Below, piece by piece: positions 43,004 through 51,662 of a stretch of DNA of 64,000 nt. Both the position numbers and the translations under genes were made by a program. This DNA is from Holdemania massiliensis AP2 (lineage in GTDB: Bacteria > Bacillota_I > Bacilli_A > Erysipelotrichales > Erysipelotrichaceae), in NCBI RefSeq assembly GCF_000327285.1, contig NZ_HE998567.1:245136-309135 (forward strand), written 5' to 3'. The notes below the pieces were generated by a model, which had not been told where the DNA came from, did no database searches, and saw only the letters and a program-made list of their open reading frames with translations. Position 1 is the stretch's first letter, and the number at the start of each line of letters is the position of its first letter.

Positions 43004-43413
43004 GAGAAATCATTCTAGCCTCCCACGGCGCTTTGGCGTCGGGGATGGCGGATACAGCCCAGATGATCATCGGCGATCAGCCGGGCTTAAGGGTATTGTC
43101 CCTGCAGCCGGGCAGTCATCCTGATGCTTTGAAGCGTCAGATTGAAAGCGGGCTGGCTGAAACATCGGCGGACGAGGTTCTGATTCTCACAGATTTGTGG
43201 GGCGGCAGCGTCAACAACGCCTTGTTAGGCCTGACGCAGGATCCGCGCGTGCATATCATTGCGGGTATGAATTTGAATCTGGTGCTGCAGCTGTGCCTGA
43301 GCCCAGAGCCGCTGGCGGAAGTGATCCCTGCGGCGCTGAAGGAGGCCCAGCAGGGCATGATCTACGGCAATGCCGTTCTGGCTTGTCCGCAAGCCGAAGA
43401 CGAATTGTTTTAA
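43000..43413 (+). CDS. PTS EIIA component, mannose family
   Basis: A 137-residue EIIA of the mannose/fructose/sorbose family. The phosphorylated histidine is His9 (ILASHGALASGM); LILTDLWGGSVNNALL follows. It accepts phosphate from HPr and passes it to EIIB. It starts within the stop of the LevR-like gene (ATGA). Confidence 0.92.
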   Translation: MREIILASHGALASGMADTAQMIIGDQPGLRVLSLQPGSHPDALKRQIESGLAETSADEVLILTDLWGGSVNNALLGLTQDPRVHIIAGMNLNLVLQLCLSPEPLAEVIPAALKEAQQGMIYGNAVLACPQAEDELF

Positions 43414-43478
43414 ACCGTTATGAAAATGGAATTCACCGGAATGATCCGGAGAAATCAAAAAAGAAAGGAGGAGTGAAA

Positions 43479-43979
43479 ATGATTAAGATGCTGCGAATTG
43501 ACGACCGGCTGCTGCATGGCCAGGTGGTGTTCATGTGGACGAAGCAGTTAAACATCAAAGGTATTATCGTGGCCAATGATGAACTAGTCAACGATCCGAT
43601 TCAGAGTCTGGCGATGAAGCTGGCGGTTCCGGAACATCTGAAGCTGCTGATCAAGACCATCGATGAAGCGGCCAAGCTGATCAATGATCCGCGGGCAACA
43701 GGCATGAATATTCTGGTCGTGATGAAAAATCCGATTGATGCGGCGCGTCTGCTGCACAAGATCGAAGACAAGGCTGTGATTGAGTGTGTCAATATCGGCA
43801 ACAGCGGCCGGATTGACAAAGGGGATCGGATGATGATGACCAAGGAAGTCTATGTTGACGCTGCAGACATTGCGGCGATCGAAGAAATTCTGGCAACCGG
43901 ACTGCCGTTTGAAATTCAGATGATTCCGACAAGCAACAAAGTTCAGGTCAAAGAGGCGTTGAAAAACGTCAGAAAATAG
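43479..43979 (+). CDS. PTS EIIB component, mannose family
   Basis: A 166-residue EIIB with the active histidine His13 in RIDDRLLHGQVVFMW. The start ATG 43479 follows AAAGGAGGAG; earlier in-frame starts would run through the EIIA gene. It transfers phosphate to the incoming sugar on EIIC/EIID. Confidence 0.93.
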   Translation: MIKMLRIDDRLLHGQVVFMWTKQLNIKGIIVANDELVNDPIQSLAMKLAVPEHLKLLIKTIDEAAKLINDPRATGMNILVVMKNPIDAARLLHKIEDKAVIECVNIGNSGRIDKGDRMMMTKEVYVDAADIAAIEEILATGLPFEIQMIPTSNKVQVKEALKNVRK

Positions 43980-43991
43980 GGAGGGCTGTTT

Positions 43992-44789
43992 ATGACTTTG
44001 ATTCAAGCACTTCTGATCGCTCTGGTAGCGGCACTGGGCCAGGCTGCCGGCGATATCGGCGGCAACGTGATGGTCAATCGGCCGATCGTTCTGGCGCCGA
44101 TTGTCGGTGCGATCTTAGGCGATTTACAACAAGGATTAATGATGGGGGCTGCACTGGAGTTAATCTTCTTAGGCGTCGTTTCGATCGGCGGCGCAACGCC
44201 GTCGGATGCCAACATGGGTTCAGTATTGGGAACGGCTTTTGCCATGAGCATGCATCAGGGCGTGGAGATCGCACTGGCGCTGGCAGTTCCGATCGGCATT
44301 CTCCAGCAGATGGTCAAGTATCTCGTTTATTTCTTCCGTGCAACAACGATGCACAAGGTCGAAGAATTTGCCGAGGCCGGCGATTTTGGAAAAATCACGC
44401 GCTTCCATTTCGGCCATTGCGCCCTGTATGCCGGCCTGTACGGTCTGATCGCTTTTGTTTCACTGCAGTTTGGCGCCAGTGCGATGCAGACATTGGTTGA
44501 GAAAATCCCGGCGATCATCATCACCGGGCTGGGCGCAGCCAGTCAGATGCTGCCGGCGGTCGGATTTGCACTGTTAATGAATATGCTTTGGGATAACCGG
44601 CTGTGCGTCTTCCTGTTTTTCGGATTCATCCTGTCCGTTTATCTGAATCTGCCGATCATCGCGATTGCCGGCATTGCCTTAACCATTGGAGTTATTATGA
44701 TCGTCCAGGATATCAGCGCCAATCGCGGCCAGCGTACTGCCGTGCCAATGGATGCCAAGAGTGAAGAGGAGGCGTTCTTCAATGAGTAA
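43992..44789 (+). CDS. PTS EIIC component, mannose/sorbose family
   Basis: A 265-residue membrane protein with about seven hydrophobic segments. The N-terminal QALLIALVAALGQAAGDIGG and the VNRPIVLAPIVGAILGDLQQGLMMGA signature are typical of EIIC-Man. GGGAGGG precedes ATG 43992. With EIID it forms the sugar channel. Confidence 0.93.
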   Translation: MTLIQALLIALVAALGQAAGDIGGNVMVNRPIVLAPIVGAILGDLQQGLMMGAALELIFLGVVSIGGATPSDANMGSVLGTAFAMSMHQGVEIALALAVPIGILQQMVKYLVYFFRATTMHKVEEFAEAGDFGKITRFHFGHCALYAGLYGLIAFVSLQFGASAMQTLVEKIPAIIITGLGAASQMLPAVGFALLMNMLWDNRLCVFLFFGFILSVYLNLPIIAIAGIALTIGVIMIVQDISANRGQRTAVPMDAKSEEEAFFNE

Positions 44790-45594
44790 TGAAATGAAGC
44801 ACGAAGAGAAAAAACTGATTCATCAGCTGTTCTGGCGTTCCTTTGCCCTGGAAGGCTCATTCAACTATGAAAAGATGCAGGCGCTTGGCTTTGCCTGGGC
44901 GATGTTCCCCGCGATCAAGCTGTACTGCAAGACGCCGCAGGAGCAGGTAGAGGCCTTAAAGCGGCACACCGCTTTCTTCAATATCACCCCGAATATCTGT
45001 ACGTTCTCCCTAGGCATGGCGGCTTCCATGGAAAAGGAATATGCGCAGAAAAAGGACATGGATCCAGCCACGATCAATGCTGTCAAGGTTTCACTGATGG
45101 GACCGCTGTCAGGAATCGGCGATTCCTTCTTCTGGGGGACCTTCCGCGTGATCGCTGCCGGCGTTGGAATTTCGCTGGCTCAGCAGGGAAGCATTCTCGG
45201 TCCGATTTTATTCCTGCTTCTGTTCAATGTTCCGCATCTGATCATCCGGTATTACTGTACGGTATGGGGATATCAGCTGGGAAGCAAGTTTATCCAGACT
45301 TCGTATGAAAACGGTCTGGTTTCGCACATGAGCAAGCTGGCCACGGTCATCGGCCTGACGACAGTCGGCGCCATGATCGCAACGATGGTTACCTTCAATG
45401 TCGGCTTTAGTGCGCAAATTGGGGAAACGACGCTGGTGCTGCAGGACGTGTTCGACCAGATTATGCCGAAAATCCTGCCGCTGTTATTGACTCTGGGTGC
45501 CTTTGGCGCGATTCGCAAGGGCGTCAAAGTCAATACGGTAATTTTAGCGATCTTTGCGTTCGGTCTGATCGGAACCTTGATCGGTCTGCTATAA
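44782..45594 (+). CDS. PTS EIID component, mannose family
   Basis: A 270-residue EIID (FWRSFALEGSFNYEKMQALGFAWAM; PNICTFSLGMAASMEKEYA; VSLMGPLSGIGDSFFWG). It belongs to the EIIC-EIID complex. Start ATG 44782 has GAGGAGG upstream and overlaps EIIC by 8 bp. Together with the two NagA-like deacetylases downstream, an N-acetylated amino sugar is the likely substrate; this is inferred from context. Confidence 0.93.
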   Translation: MSNEMKHEEKKLIHQLFWRSFALEGSFNYEKMQALGFAWAMFPAIKLYCKTPQEQVEALKRHTAFFNITPNICTFSLGMAASMEKEYAQKKDMDPATINAVKVSLMGPLSGIGDSFFWGTFRVIAAGVGISLAQQGSILGPILFLLLFNVPHLIIRYYCTVWGYQLGSKFIQTSYENGLVSHMSKLATVIGLTTVGAMIATMVTFNVGFSAQIGETTLVLQDVFDQIMPKILPLLLTLGAFGAIRKGVKVNTVILAIFAFGLIGTLIGLL

Positions 45595-45642
45595 TAATCT
45601 TAATCGACTGGCGGCTCGTTTTATCCGGGCCGCTTCTTCAAT

Positions 45643-45664
45643 AAGAATCAGTGAGGATTCTTTC
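45643..45664 (+). terminator. Hairpin between the PTS genes and the deacetylases
   Basis: AAGAATC (45643-45649) pairs with GATTCTT (45656-45662) and only one or two T follow. It may be a weak terminator that reduces read-through. The rest of the 241-bp gap has no gene. Confidence 0.4.
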
Positions 45665-45835
45665 ACCTCGATCGGTGGCAAGCGGAATTACGAAAAACAA
45701 AAGAACGGCAGCGGCGGGCAAAGAGAAATTGGCATCTCCCACTGCCATGAAGTCAATCCGCGCATCGATAGAGGGGTCGTCCTCGGTTCAAGGATCGAGC
45801 ACGGATTGAAACAACTGAGAAAGGAGTTGGAAATC

Positions 45836-47056
45836 TTGCATCAAGAAACAAGTTCATTTTACAGCCGTCATATCGTCACGGAACAGGGTACAGTGGAAGG
45901 CGTACTGCAGATTAGCGGAGGGAAGATGACCGAGCTGATTCTCCATCCGACTTCACAACAGATCGCTCAAGCGAAAGATTTTGGGGATGAGCGGATCTTT
46001 GCGGGAATCATCGACCTGCACAGCCACGGTTATCACAGCTGGTCAGCCAAGACGATTGATTCTGAGGAGATTCAGGGATTATCTAAAATTCTGCCTTCTA
46101 TCGGTGTTACCGCGACTCTGGCGACAACTACAGGCTGGAAGGAACATGAGATGGACATGTTAAGCGCGATTGCCGGGGCTTTGGAGCAGGGAGTATCCGG
46201 AACGAGGATTTTGGGAATTCATATGGAAGGCCCGTTTTTTAATCCGGATAAGCACAATGCGACGCCGCGCGGCGAGGTTATCCCGCCCAGTGTCCAAAAG
46301 TGCGAGGCTTATTGGCAGGCTGCGCGGGGAAAGATTCGCTATATGACGCTGGCGCCGGAAATTGAGGGTGTTGATGAAACGATCCGCTGGCTGCGTGATC
46401 ATAACATTGTTGCGGGTGCAGGACATACCCTCGCCAGTGATCAGCAGATGCAGAAAGCCATTGCCGAGGGCATTCAGGTCTCAATTCACACCGGCAATGC
46501 GATGCGTCAGATTGACCGCCGGGATATCGGAGCGCTGGGAGCGGCCTTACTGGATCCGGATGTTATCTGCGAGATCATCTGTGATTTCTATCATATCGCA
46601 CCGCGGATGCTTGAAATCATGTTCCGGGTTAAAAACAACTTTGACAAATTCATCATGATCTCCGATTCCGACACGCTTTCCGGTGTTGCGCCGGGCACGT
46701 ATTTCGCCTATGGCAAGCGCGTGAATGTGCATGCGGACGGCCGGATCCTTTTGGATGACGGAACGATTTCCGGCAGTTCCAAATTTGTTTTGTACGGGAT
46801 GGAAAATTTGATTGAAAAGCTGGGCATCCCAGCCCATATTGTCAGTCGGATGGCGTCGCTGAACCCAGCGAAGCTGTTGGGCATGGAGAATCAAAAAGGG
46901 TCGATCGCAGCCGGCAAAGACGCTGATTTCTTCATTGTCAACGATCGTTATGAGGTGCAGGAAACCTGGGTCGAGGGCCGCTTGGTCTATAAGAAAACCG
47001 ATATTATCGAAACGAATAAGCATTTTTCCCAGTTCTGCCGGAAACTGGATTCATGA
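45836..47056 (+). CDS. NagA-like N-acetyl-amino-sugar-6-phosphate deacetylase, copy 1
   Basis: A 406-residue amidohydrolase of the NagA/AgaA family. Metal and catalytic features: IDLHSHG after beta 1, HMEGPF (conserved Glu), GAGHT, SIHTGNAM and the catalytic Asp in MISDSD. It would deacetylate GlcNAc-6-P or GalNAc-6-P. Start: TTG 45836, 9 nt after AAAGGAG; the longer reading from TTG 45806 lies upstream of that site. About half of the residues match the next gene, so they are tandem paralogues. Confidence 0.85.
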   Translation: MHQETSSFYSRHIVTEQGTVEGVLQISGGKMTELILHPTSQQIAQAKDFGDERIFAGIIDLHSHGYHSWSAKTIDSEEIQGLSKILPSIGVTATLATTTGWKEHEMDMLSAIAGALEQGVSGTRILGIHMEGPFFNPDKHNATPRGEVIPPSVQKCEAYWQAARGKIRYMTLAPEIEGVDETIRWLRDHNIVAGAGHTLASDQQMQKAIAEGIQVSIHTGNAMRQIDRRDIGALGAALLDPDVICEIICDFYHIAPRMLEIMFRVKNNFDKFIMISDSDTLSGVAPGTYFAYGKRVNVHADGRILLDDGTISGSSKFVLYGMENLIEKLGIPAHIVSRMASLNPAKLLGMENQKGSIAAGKDADFFIVNDRYEVQETWVEGRLVYKKTDIIETNKHFSQFCRKLDS

Positions 47057-47071
47057 GAAGGAGGTCAGAGA

Positions 47072-48274
47072 ATGAAAATACGCTGCAATGAAATCGTAAC
47101 TCCTACCGGTGTAATCGACGGATTAGTCGTCATCGAAAATAAAAGGATCGTCCAAATCGTGCCTGCGGAACAAATCACGGATACGCAATGGGATCAAGAT
47201 TGGCAGGGGTATAAGCTGCTTCCGGGACTGATTGATATCCATACCCATGGGTATTACGGCTATTCTGCACTCTCCGTCAAGCGTGAGGATTTCCATGCGC
47301 TTTCGCATTTGATGGCTGCGATCGGCGTGACGAGTTATCTGGTGACGGCTGGGGATCATAACGCTGCGGAAATGGAAAATCTGAAAGCCATTGCTCAGGC
47401 GATTGAGGATCAGCGTCACGGCTTGAACCAAGAAGCCCGAATGCTGGGCATTCATATGGAAGGGCCGTTTCTGAATCCCAACCGCCGCGGAGCCTTTCAG
47501 CCAGAGGAACTGTTAGCGCCCTCCATCGCTAAAATGCAGGCTTATATGGAAGCCAGCCATGGACAAATTCGTTATATGACCCTGGCGCCGGAGCTGGATC
47601 CTCAAGGGGAACTGATCCGTTTCTGCCGCACTCAGAATGTTTTGCTCAGCGGGGGCCACACCGTTGCAACCTATGATGAATACAATCAGGCGATAGCGCA
47701 GGGATTATCCTGTTCCACCCATACCGGCAATGCGATGCGGCAGATGGATCGGCGCGAGCCGGGAGCGTATGGCGCAGCTCTACTTTCTGATAAAATTTAC
47801 AGCGAAGTGATCTGCGATCTGTTTCACATCAGTCTGCCGATGCTTGAAATCATGTTCCGGATTAAACCGATGTCGGGTTTTATCATGATTTCCGATTCCG
47901 GACCGATGAGCGGGATGCCGTCCGGCACATATACCATTCGTGGTCATCGCCGGACGATCAGCGAAGCGGGATTGGTGCTGCTAGAGGATAGAACGATTGC
48001 GGGCAGCTCTAAGAACATGCTTTACGGCGTAAAGAACCTGGCGGAAATCCTGAATAAGCCGATTACCGAGATTGTCAAAATGACCTCGGAAAACCCCGCC
48101 AGGCTATTCAAGCTTGAACACAAGGGTGCGATTGAAGTAGGCAAGGACGCCGATCTGATTGTCGTGGATCAGCAGTATCAGCTGATGAGCACATTTGTCG
48201 AAGGGGTTGAGGCCTATCGGCAGCATGATCCAATGACCGTGAATCCGGATTTTTTAAACCCGGATGCGGCGTAA
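47072..48274 (+). CDS. NagA-like N-acetyl-amino-sugar-6-phosphate deacetylase, copy 2
   Basis: A 400-residue paralogue of the preceding protein with the same motifs: IDIHTHG, HMEGPF, SGGHT, STHTGNAM and MISDSG. One difference is that the residue after the catalytic ISD is Ser-Gly instead of Ser-Asp. GAAGGAGG precedes ATG 47072. Two linked copies suggest two substrates (for example GlcNAc-6-P and GalNAc-6-P) or oxidised/other N-acetyl sugars. No nagB-type deaminase is present in the window. Confidence 0.85.
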   Translation: MKIRCNEIVTPTGVIDGLVVIENKRIVQIVPAEQITDTQWDQDWQGYKLLPGLIDIHTHGYYGYSALSVKREDFHALSHLMAAIGVTSYLVTAGDHNAAEMENLKAIAQAIEDQRHGLNQEARMLGIHMEGPFLNPNRRGAFQPEELLAPSIAKMQAYMEASHGQIRYMTLAPELDPQGELIRFCRTQNVLLSGGHTVATYDEYNQAIAQGLSCSTHTGNAMRQMDRREPGAYGAALLSDKIYSEVICDLFHISLPMLEIMFRIKPMSGFIMISDSGPMSGMPSGTYTIRGHRRTISEAGLVLLEDRTIAGSSKNMLYGVKNLAEILNKPITEIVKMTSENPARLFKLEHKGAIEVGKDADLIVVDQQYQLMSTFVEGVEAYRQHDPMTVNPDFLNPDAA

Positions 48275-48296
48275 CGAAACAAAGGAAAAGGAGAAA

Positions 48297-48332
48297 AAGA
48301 ACTGCGGTCATTGCTGATCACAGTTCTTTTTG
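48297..48332 (+). terminator. Terminator of the PTS-deacetylase operon
   Basis: AAGAACTG (48298-48304 region) pairs with CAGTTCTT (48321-48328), then TTTTG. It overlaps the last codons of the convergent DUF3021 gene. Confidence 0.75.
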
Positions 48333-48797
48333 ATTGGTGTTTCCGCGAACATTTAGTTGTTGATTGAGCTGACTGATTTTGCGCTTCATCGTGGTGAACT
48401 GCCAAAACCAAATCAGGGCATAAATAAGAAAGAACAGGCTGAAATAAAAGCCGATGCCAGGCAGGCTGTGCGGCATCCACCATAGGCAGTAAGCAATCGG
48501 CAGCGTCCCGAATGAACAGACCGCCAGATGCACCAGCGTCTGTTTTAGCAAACTCCAATTTTCGATTGTCCAGATCAGACTGGCTAACGCCCAGATCGCG
48601 CCGTAAAGCAAGGAACAGATTGTCTGCACAAGCATCGCGCTGACTTCGGTTTTGCAAAGTAAGATTAATTCTGGAACGACTGGATAATACTGTCCGTTGT
48701 TGTGCATTAACGAGATGCCAAGGGTGATCAGCGTAGAAAGGGCAACACCCGCTAACGCTCCCATTAGCGCAGTCATCATGATTTTCTTTTTCATCAT
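48318..48797 (-). CDS. DUF3021 family membrane protein
   Basis: A 159-residue protein with four membrane helices and a charged C-terminal coiled segment (TTMKRKISQLNQQLN), as in DUF3021. Members are nearly always paired with a LytTR DNA-binding protein and are thought to modulate it at the membrane. Here the LytTR gene is directly upstream with a 6-bp gap, confirming the pairing. Confidence 0.85.
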   Translation of the reverse strand: MMKKKIMMTALMGALAGVALSTLITLGISLMHNNGQYYPVVPELILLCKTEVSAMLVQTICSLLYGAIWALASLIWTIENWSLLKQTLVHLAVCSFGTLPIAYCLWWMPHSLPGIGFYFSLFFLIYALIWFWQFTTMKRKISQLNQQLNVRGNTNQKEL

Positions 48798-48803
48798 TTC
48801 ACC

Positions 48804-49244
48804 TCATATTCCGCATGTCTGCTTAATTTTTGAAACGTAACGCCGTGAAACAAAAGTTCTCTCACCATTGACCATTGTCACGCCGATGGTGCCGGAATAG
48901 CTTAAATCAAAATGTTTTACTTTGTCCAGATTGATCATTTCGGAATGGGATATCCGGACGAAACTGCCGGAAATCAGCCGTGTTTGAACTTCCTGCAGAG
49001 TGAGCCGGATAATACATCGGCCTTTTTCAGTTTCGGCTATAGTTTTCTTCTCCTCAGCATAAATCCGCAGGATATCGCGCGGATGAAGCAGAATAAGCTC
49101 CTCGTTCTGAAATCCGGGAAGATAGACGGCCGGTCCTTCCGATAACGACTGAATCAACATCTGAATCTCGTCGGTGAGCTGCCGGGCAACGAGGATGATT
49201 TTGCATTCGGTACAGGTTTCGTCAATCTGAATTTCAACTTTCAT
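48804..49244 (-). CDS. LytTR-domain DNA-binding regulator
   Basis: A 146-residue protein. The C-terminal half is a LytTR domain (about residues 55-143: ILLHPRDILRIYAEEKKTI, LQEVQTRLISGSFVRISHSEMINLDKVKHFD, TFVSRRYVSKIKQ). There is no receiver domain, as in the stand-alone LytTR/DUF3021 systems. Start chosen at 49244 because AAGGGAG is then 9-12 nt upstream. Targets unknown; self-regulation is common. Confidence 0.88.
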   Translation of the reverse strand: MKVEIQIDETCTECKIILVARQLTDEIQMLIQSLSEGPAVYLPGFQNEELILLHPRDILRIYAEEKKTIAETEKGRCIIRLTLQEVQTRLISGSFVRISHSEMINLDKVKHFDLSYSGTIGVTMVNGERTFVSRRYVSKIKQTCGI

Positions 49245-49282
49245 GTTCATCACTCCCTTAGGTTTGAGGTCTGGCTGTTCTC

Positions 49283-49288
49283 AGTATA
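49283..49288 (-). promoter_or_regulatory. Probable -10 box of the LytTR-DUF3021 unit
   Basis: Minus-strand TATACT, 39 nt before the start codon; weak -35. The rest of the 49289-49458 gap has no recognisable element. Confidence 0.4.
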
Positions 49289-49458
49289 TCGGATTTTACC
49301 CGTTTATTCATTGGATTTTGGATAAACGGTTGATTTCGCGGGACAGTCGGCTTGCTTACCGGATGAAGTAAACAAGTTCAGGTTAATCTGCGGAAAGTAA
49401 AACTGCAGGAAAAGCGCAGGGAAAGGAAAGCGGCCTAATCAAAAAAGCCAGTTTTTCA

Positions 49459-49487
49459 TTCAAATTTAACGCTGCTTTTGATATAAT
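49459..49487 (+). promoter_or_regulatory. Promoter of the NSS symporter gene
   Basis: TTCAAA (49459-49464), 17-nt spacer, TATAAT (49482-49487), in the same GATATAATGAAA context as two other promoters in the window. Confidence 0.55.
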
Positions 49488-49518
49488 GAAAAATAAGGTT
49501 TAAAAAGGGGAGCAGGAA

Positions 49519-50904
49519 ATGAATTCTAAACGAGGACAATGGGCCAGTAATCTGGGCTTTATTCTGGCCGCGGCAGGCAGTGCTGTCGGCTTAGGCAATA
49601 TCTGGAAGTTTCCAGGCAAAATCGCAGCTTACGGCGGCGGAGCGTTTTTGCTTTTGTATGTACTGATCGTCGCCTTGATCGGCTTGCCGGTCATGCTGGC
49701 GGAATTATCCATCGGGCGGGCAACGCAGAAAAATGTCGTCGGCGCATTTCACAGCTTGAACCGGCGCTGGACTTTCTGCGGCGCACTGGGTGTGATCACG
49801 TTGTTTGTTATTTTATCCTATTACTGTATTGTCGGCGGCTGGGTAATGAAATATGTTTTTGTATATTTAACCGGTGCGCACTTTCCGGCAACGGCAGCAC
49901 CGTTCCAGGATTTCTTCGTACAGTTTATTTCAGCACCGGTACAGCCTCTGCTGTGGGGAGCTTTGTTTTTAGGCGTATGCATTTTTGTTGTTGTGCGCGG
50001 AGTTTCCAGCGGAATTGAAAAGTTCAGTAAGTTTTTGATGCCGTGTTTGTTTCTGCTGCTGATTGCAATCATGCTTCGTGCAGTCACTTTGCCGAACGCT
50101 TGGGAAGGCGTTAAGTATCTGTTTGAAATCCGGCCGGAGGCGATCAATGGTGATACACTGGTCGCGGCTTTGGGACAGGCCTTTTTCTCTTTGTCAGTCG
50201 GAATGGGGATCATGGTAACCTATGGTTCGTATGTTCCCAAAAAAGAAAATCTTTTGCGCAGTGCGGTGATGATCTGTTTTTTGGATACGCTGGTTGCGAT
50301 TTTAGCCGGCTTGGCAATTGTCCCTGTGGTTTTTGCTACAATGGGGGCTGAAGGCCTGGGAATGGGCGGCGGCTTTGCTTTCATGGCGCTGCCGGAGGTT
50401 TTTGCGATGATGCCCGGCGGTGTGTTGTTTGGCTTAGCATTCTTTCTGTTATTGTTTCTGGCAGCCCTGACCAGCGCGATCAGCATTTTGGAAAGCTGTA
50501 CAGCATTCTTAAATGAAGAGCTGCACTGGAGCCGGCTGAAATCGACCTTGCTTTTGGCTGTGCCGATGAGTTTGTTCAGTATCGGCTATTCACTTTCTCA
50601 AAACGCGGATCGCGGGCTGAATCTGCCGTGGCTGGATTGGAAGCATGGACTGCAGTGGCTGCCGATGAACGCGGTCATGGAGAAATTTACAGATAATCTG
50701 ATGATTCCCTTAGGTGCACTGTTATTCTGTGTGTTTGTCGGCTGGATCTGGGGGGCCTCCAAGGCCGCGAAGGAAATCCGCGGCGAGGCGCAGAAACCAT
50801 TCAAACTGGAAAAATTCTGGAGTTTTATCGTCCGATATGTGGCGCCGGTTGTGATTTTAATTATTTTGTATTTTACCTTAATTCAAGGACAAGGTCTTTC
50901 TTAA
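49519..50904 (+). CDS. Neurotransmitter:sodium symporter family transporter
   Basis: A 461-residue NSS transporter with about 11-12 membrane helices. The family signature is WASNLGFILAAAGSAVGLGN and IWKFPGKIAAYGGGAFLLLYV, which form the sodium and substrate sites. LPVMLAELSIGR and the unwound-helix segment FFSLSVGMGIMVTYGSY follow. It imports an amino acid or related amine with sodium; the substrate cannot be told. AAAAGGGGAG precedes ATG 49519. No clear terminator follows. Confidence 0.92.
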   Translation: MNSKRGQWASNLGFILAAAGSAVGLGNIWKFPGKIAAYGGGAFLLLYVLIVALIGLPVMLAELSIGRATQKNVVGAFHSLNRRWTFCGALGVITLFVILSYYCIVGGWVMKYVFVYLTGAHFPATAAPFQDFFVQFISAPVQPLLWGALFLGVCIFVVVRGVSSGIEKFSKFLMPCLFLLLIAIMLRAVTLPNAWEGVKYLFEIRPEAINGDTLVAALGQAFFSLSVGMGIMVTYGSYVPKKENLLRSAVMICFLDTLVAILAGLAIVPVVFATMGAEGLGMGGGFAFMALPEVFAMMPGGVLFGLAFFLLLFLAALTSAISILESCTAFLNEELHWSRLKSTLLLAVPMSLFSIGYSLSQNADRGLNLPWLDWKHGLQWLPMNAVMEKFTDNLMIPLGALLFCVFVGWIWGASKAAKEIRGEAQKPFKLEKFWSFIVRYVAPVVILIILYFTLIQGQGLS

Positions 50905-50952
50905 CCGAAAAAATGGAAATGAAGCCTTTGTTATGGATGGGTCGGGATGAGA

Positions 50953-51639
50953 TCAAGCTCTCATCGCGGCCTTTTCTTCTTCCTGGATGATTTCCTGCAT
51001 GCGCAGATACCGCTTTTTAGCCAGTTCACGGATCAGCGGCTGATCACTGAGATAATCGAGAAAAATCTGCAGCTGAGCGAGCATCGGGTTTTGCCGCGTC
51101 AGCTGTCTGACAATCACGGACTGACTGTGCGGCCGGGCTTCTTTGATAAACCAGCGGTATTGTTCTTCGGCGGAAAGCGGCAGCTGAAAAGGATCATTGA
51201 CAGTCGGCAAAGGGATTGTTTTCAACTGAATTTTATCAGCGAGAGCAGAGCTTAATCCAAGCTCATTGGGCTGAATTGAACATAGCCTTTGAAGACCGGT
51301 TCGGGAAAGCGGAGCCTGAACATAAGTAATGACCATCAACGTATCGACAGCATTGCGCTTATCCGCATTCTGAAGCCGGATCAGTTCAAGCACAGCATCT
51401 TTGATTCGTTGAGAAAGAGAACGATAGGCGGTAATAATTTGAAGACTAGCTCCAATAGAATTGTTGAGGATTATGGGCAGCATAATCGATTTGGCGGATT
51501 TAAGCGTTTGGGAACTGACAGAAATCTGACATACTTCACCGGTTAACGGATCCTGCTGGGCCGTATAGCCGCTTAAAATCATTTTCAGAAGAAGGTCGTT
51601 GGTCAGGGTGAAATACTCATTCAGGGAAGGCTGAGACAT
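50953..51639 (-). CDS. Rpn/PD-(D/E)XK-like protein, paralogue 1
   Basis: A 228-residue protein. The N-terminal LNEYFTLTNDLLLKMIL resembles the TNDxxFKxxF opening of Rpn-type (PDDEXK_2, recombination-promoting nuclease) proteins. The central IITAYRSLSQRIKDAVLELI and a C-terminal charged helix (RYLRMQEIIQEEEKAAMRA) also fit. The expected catalytic D...E-x-Q/K is not evident, so the nuclease may be dead or the similarity remote. GAGGAA lies 8 nt before the start. It follows its paralogue with a 23-bp gap. Confidence 0.6.
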   Translation of the reverse strand: MSQPSLNEYFTLTNDLLLKMILSGYTAQQDPLTGEVCQISVSSQTLKSAKSIMLPIILNNSIGASLQIITAYRSLSQRIKDAVLELIRLQNADKRNAVDTLMVITYVQAPLSRTGLQRLCSIQPNELGLSSALADKIQLKTIPLPTVNDPFQLPLSAEEQYRWFIKEARPHSQSVIVRQLTRQNPMLAQLQIFLDYLSDQPLIRELAKKRYLRMQEIIQEEEKAAMRA

Positions 51640-51662
51640 AAATTAATTCCTCACTTTCTATT

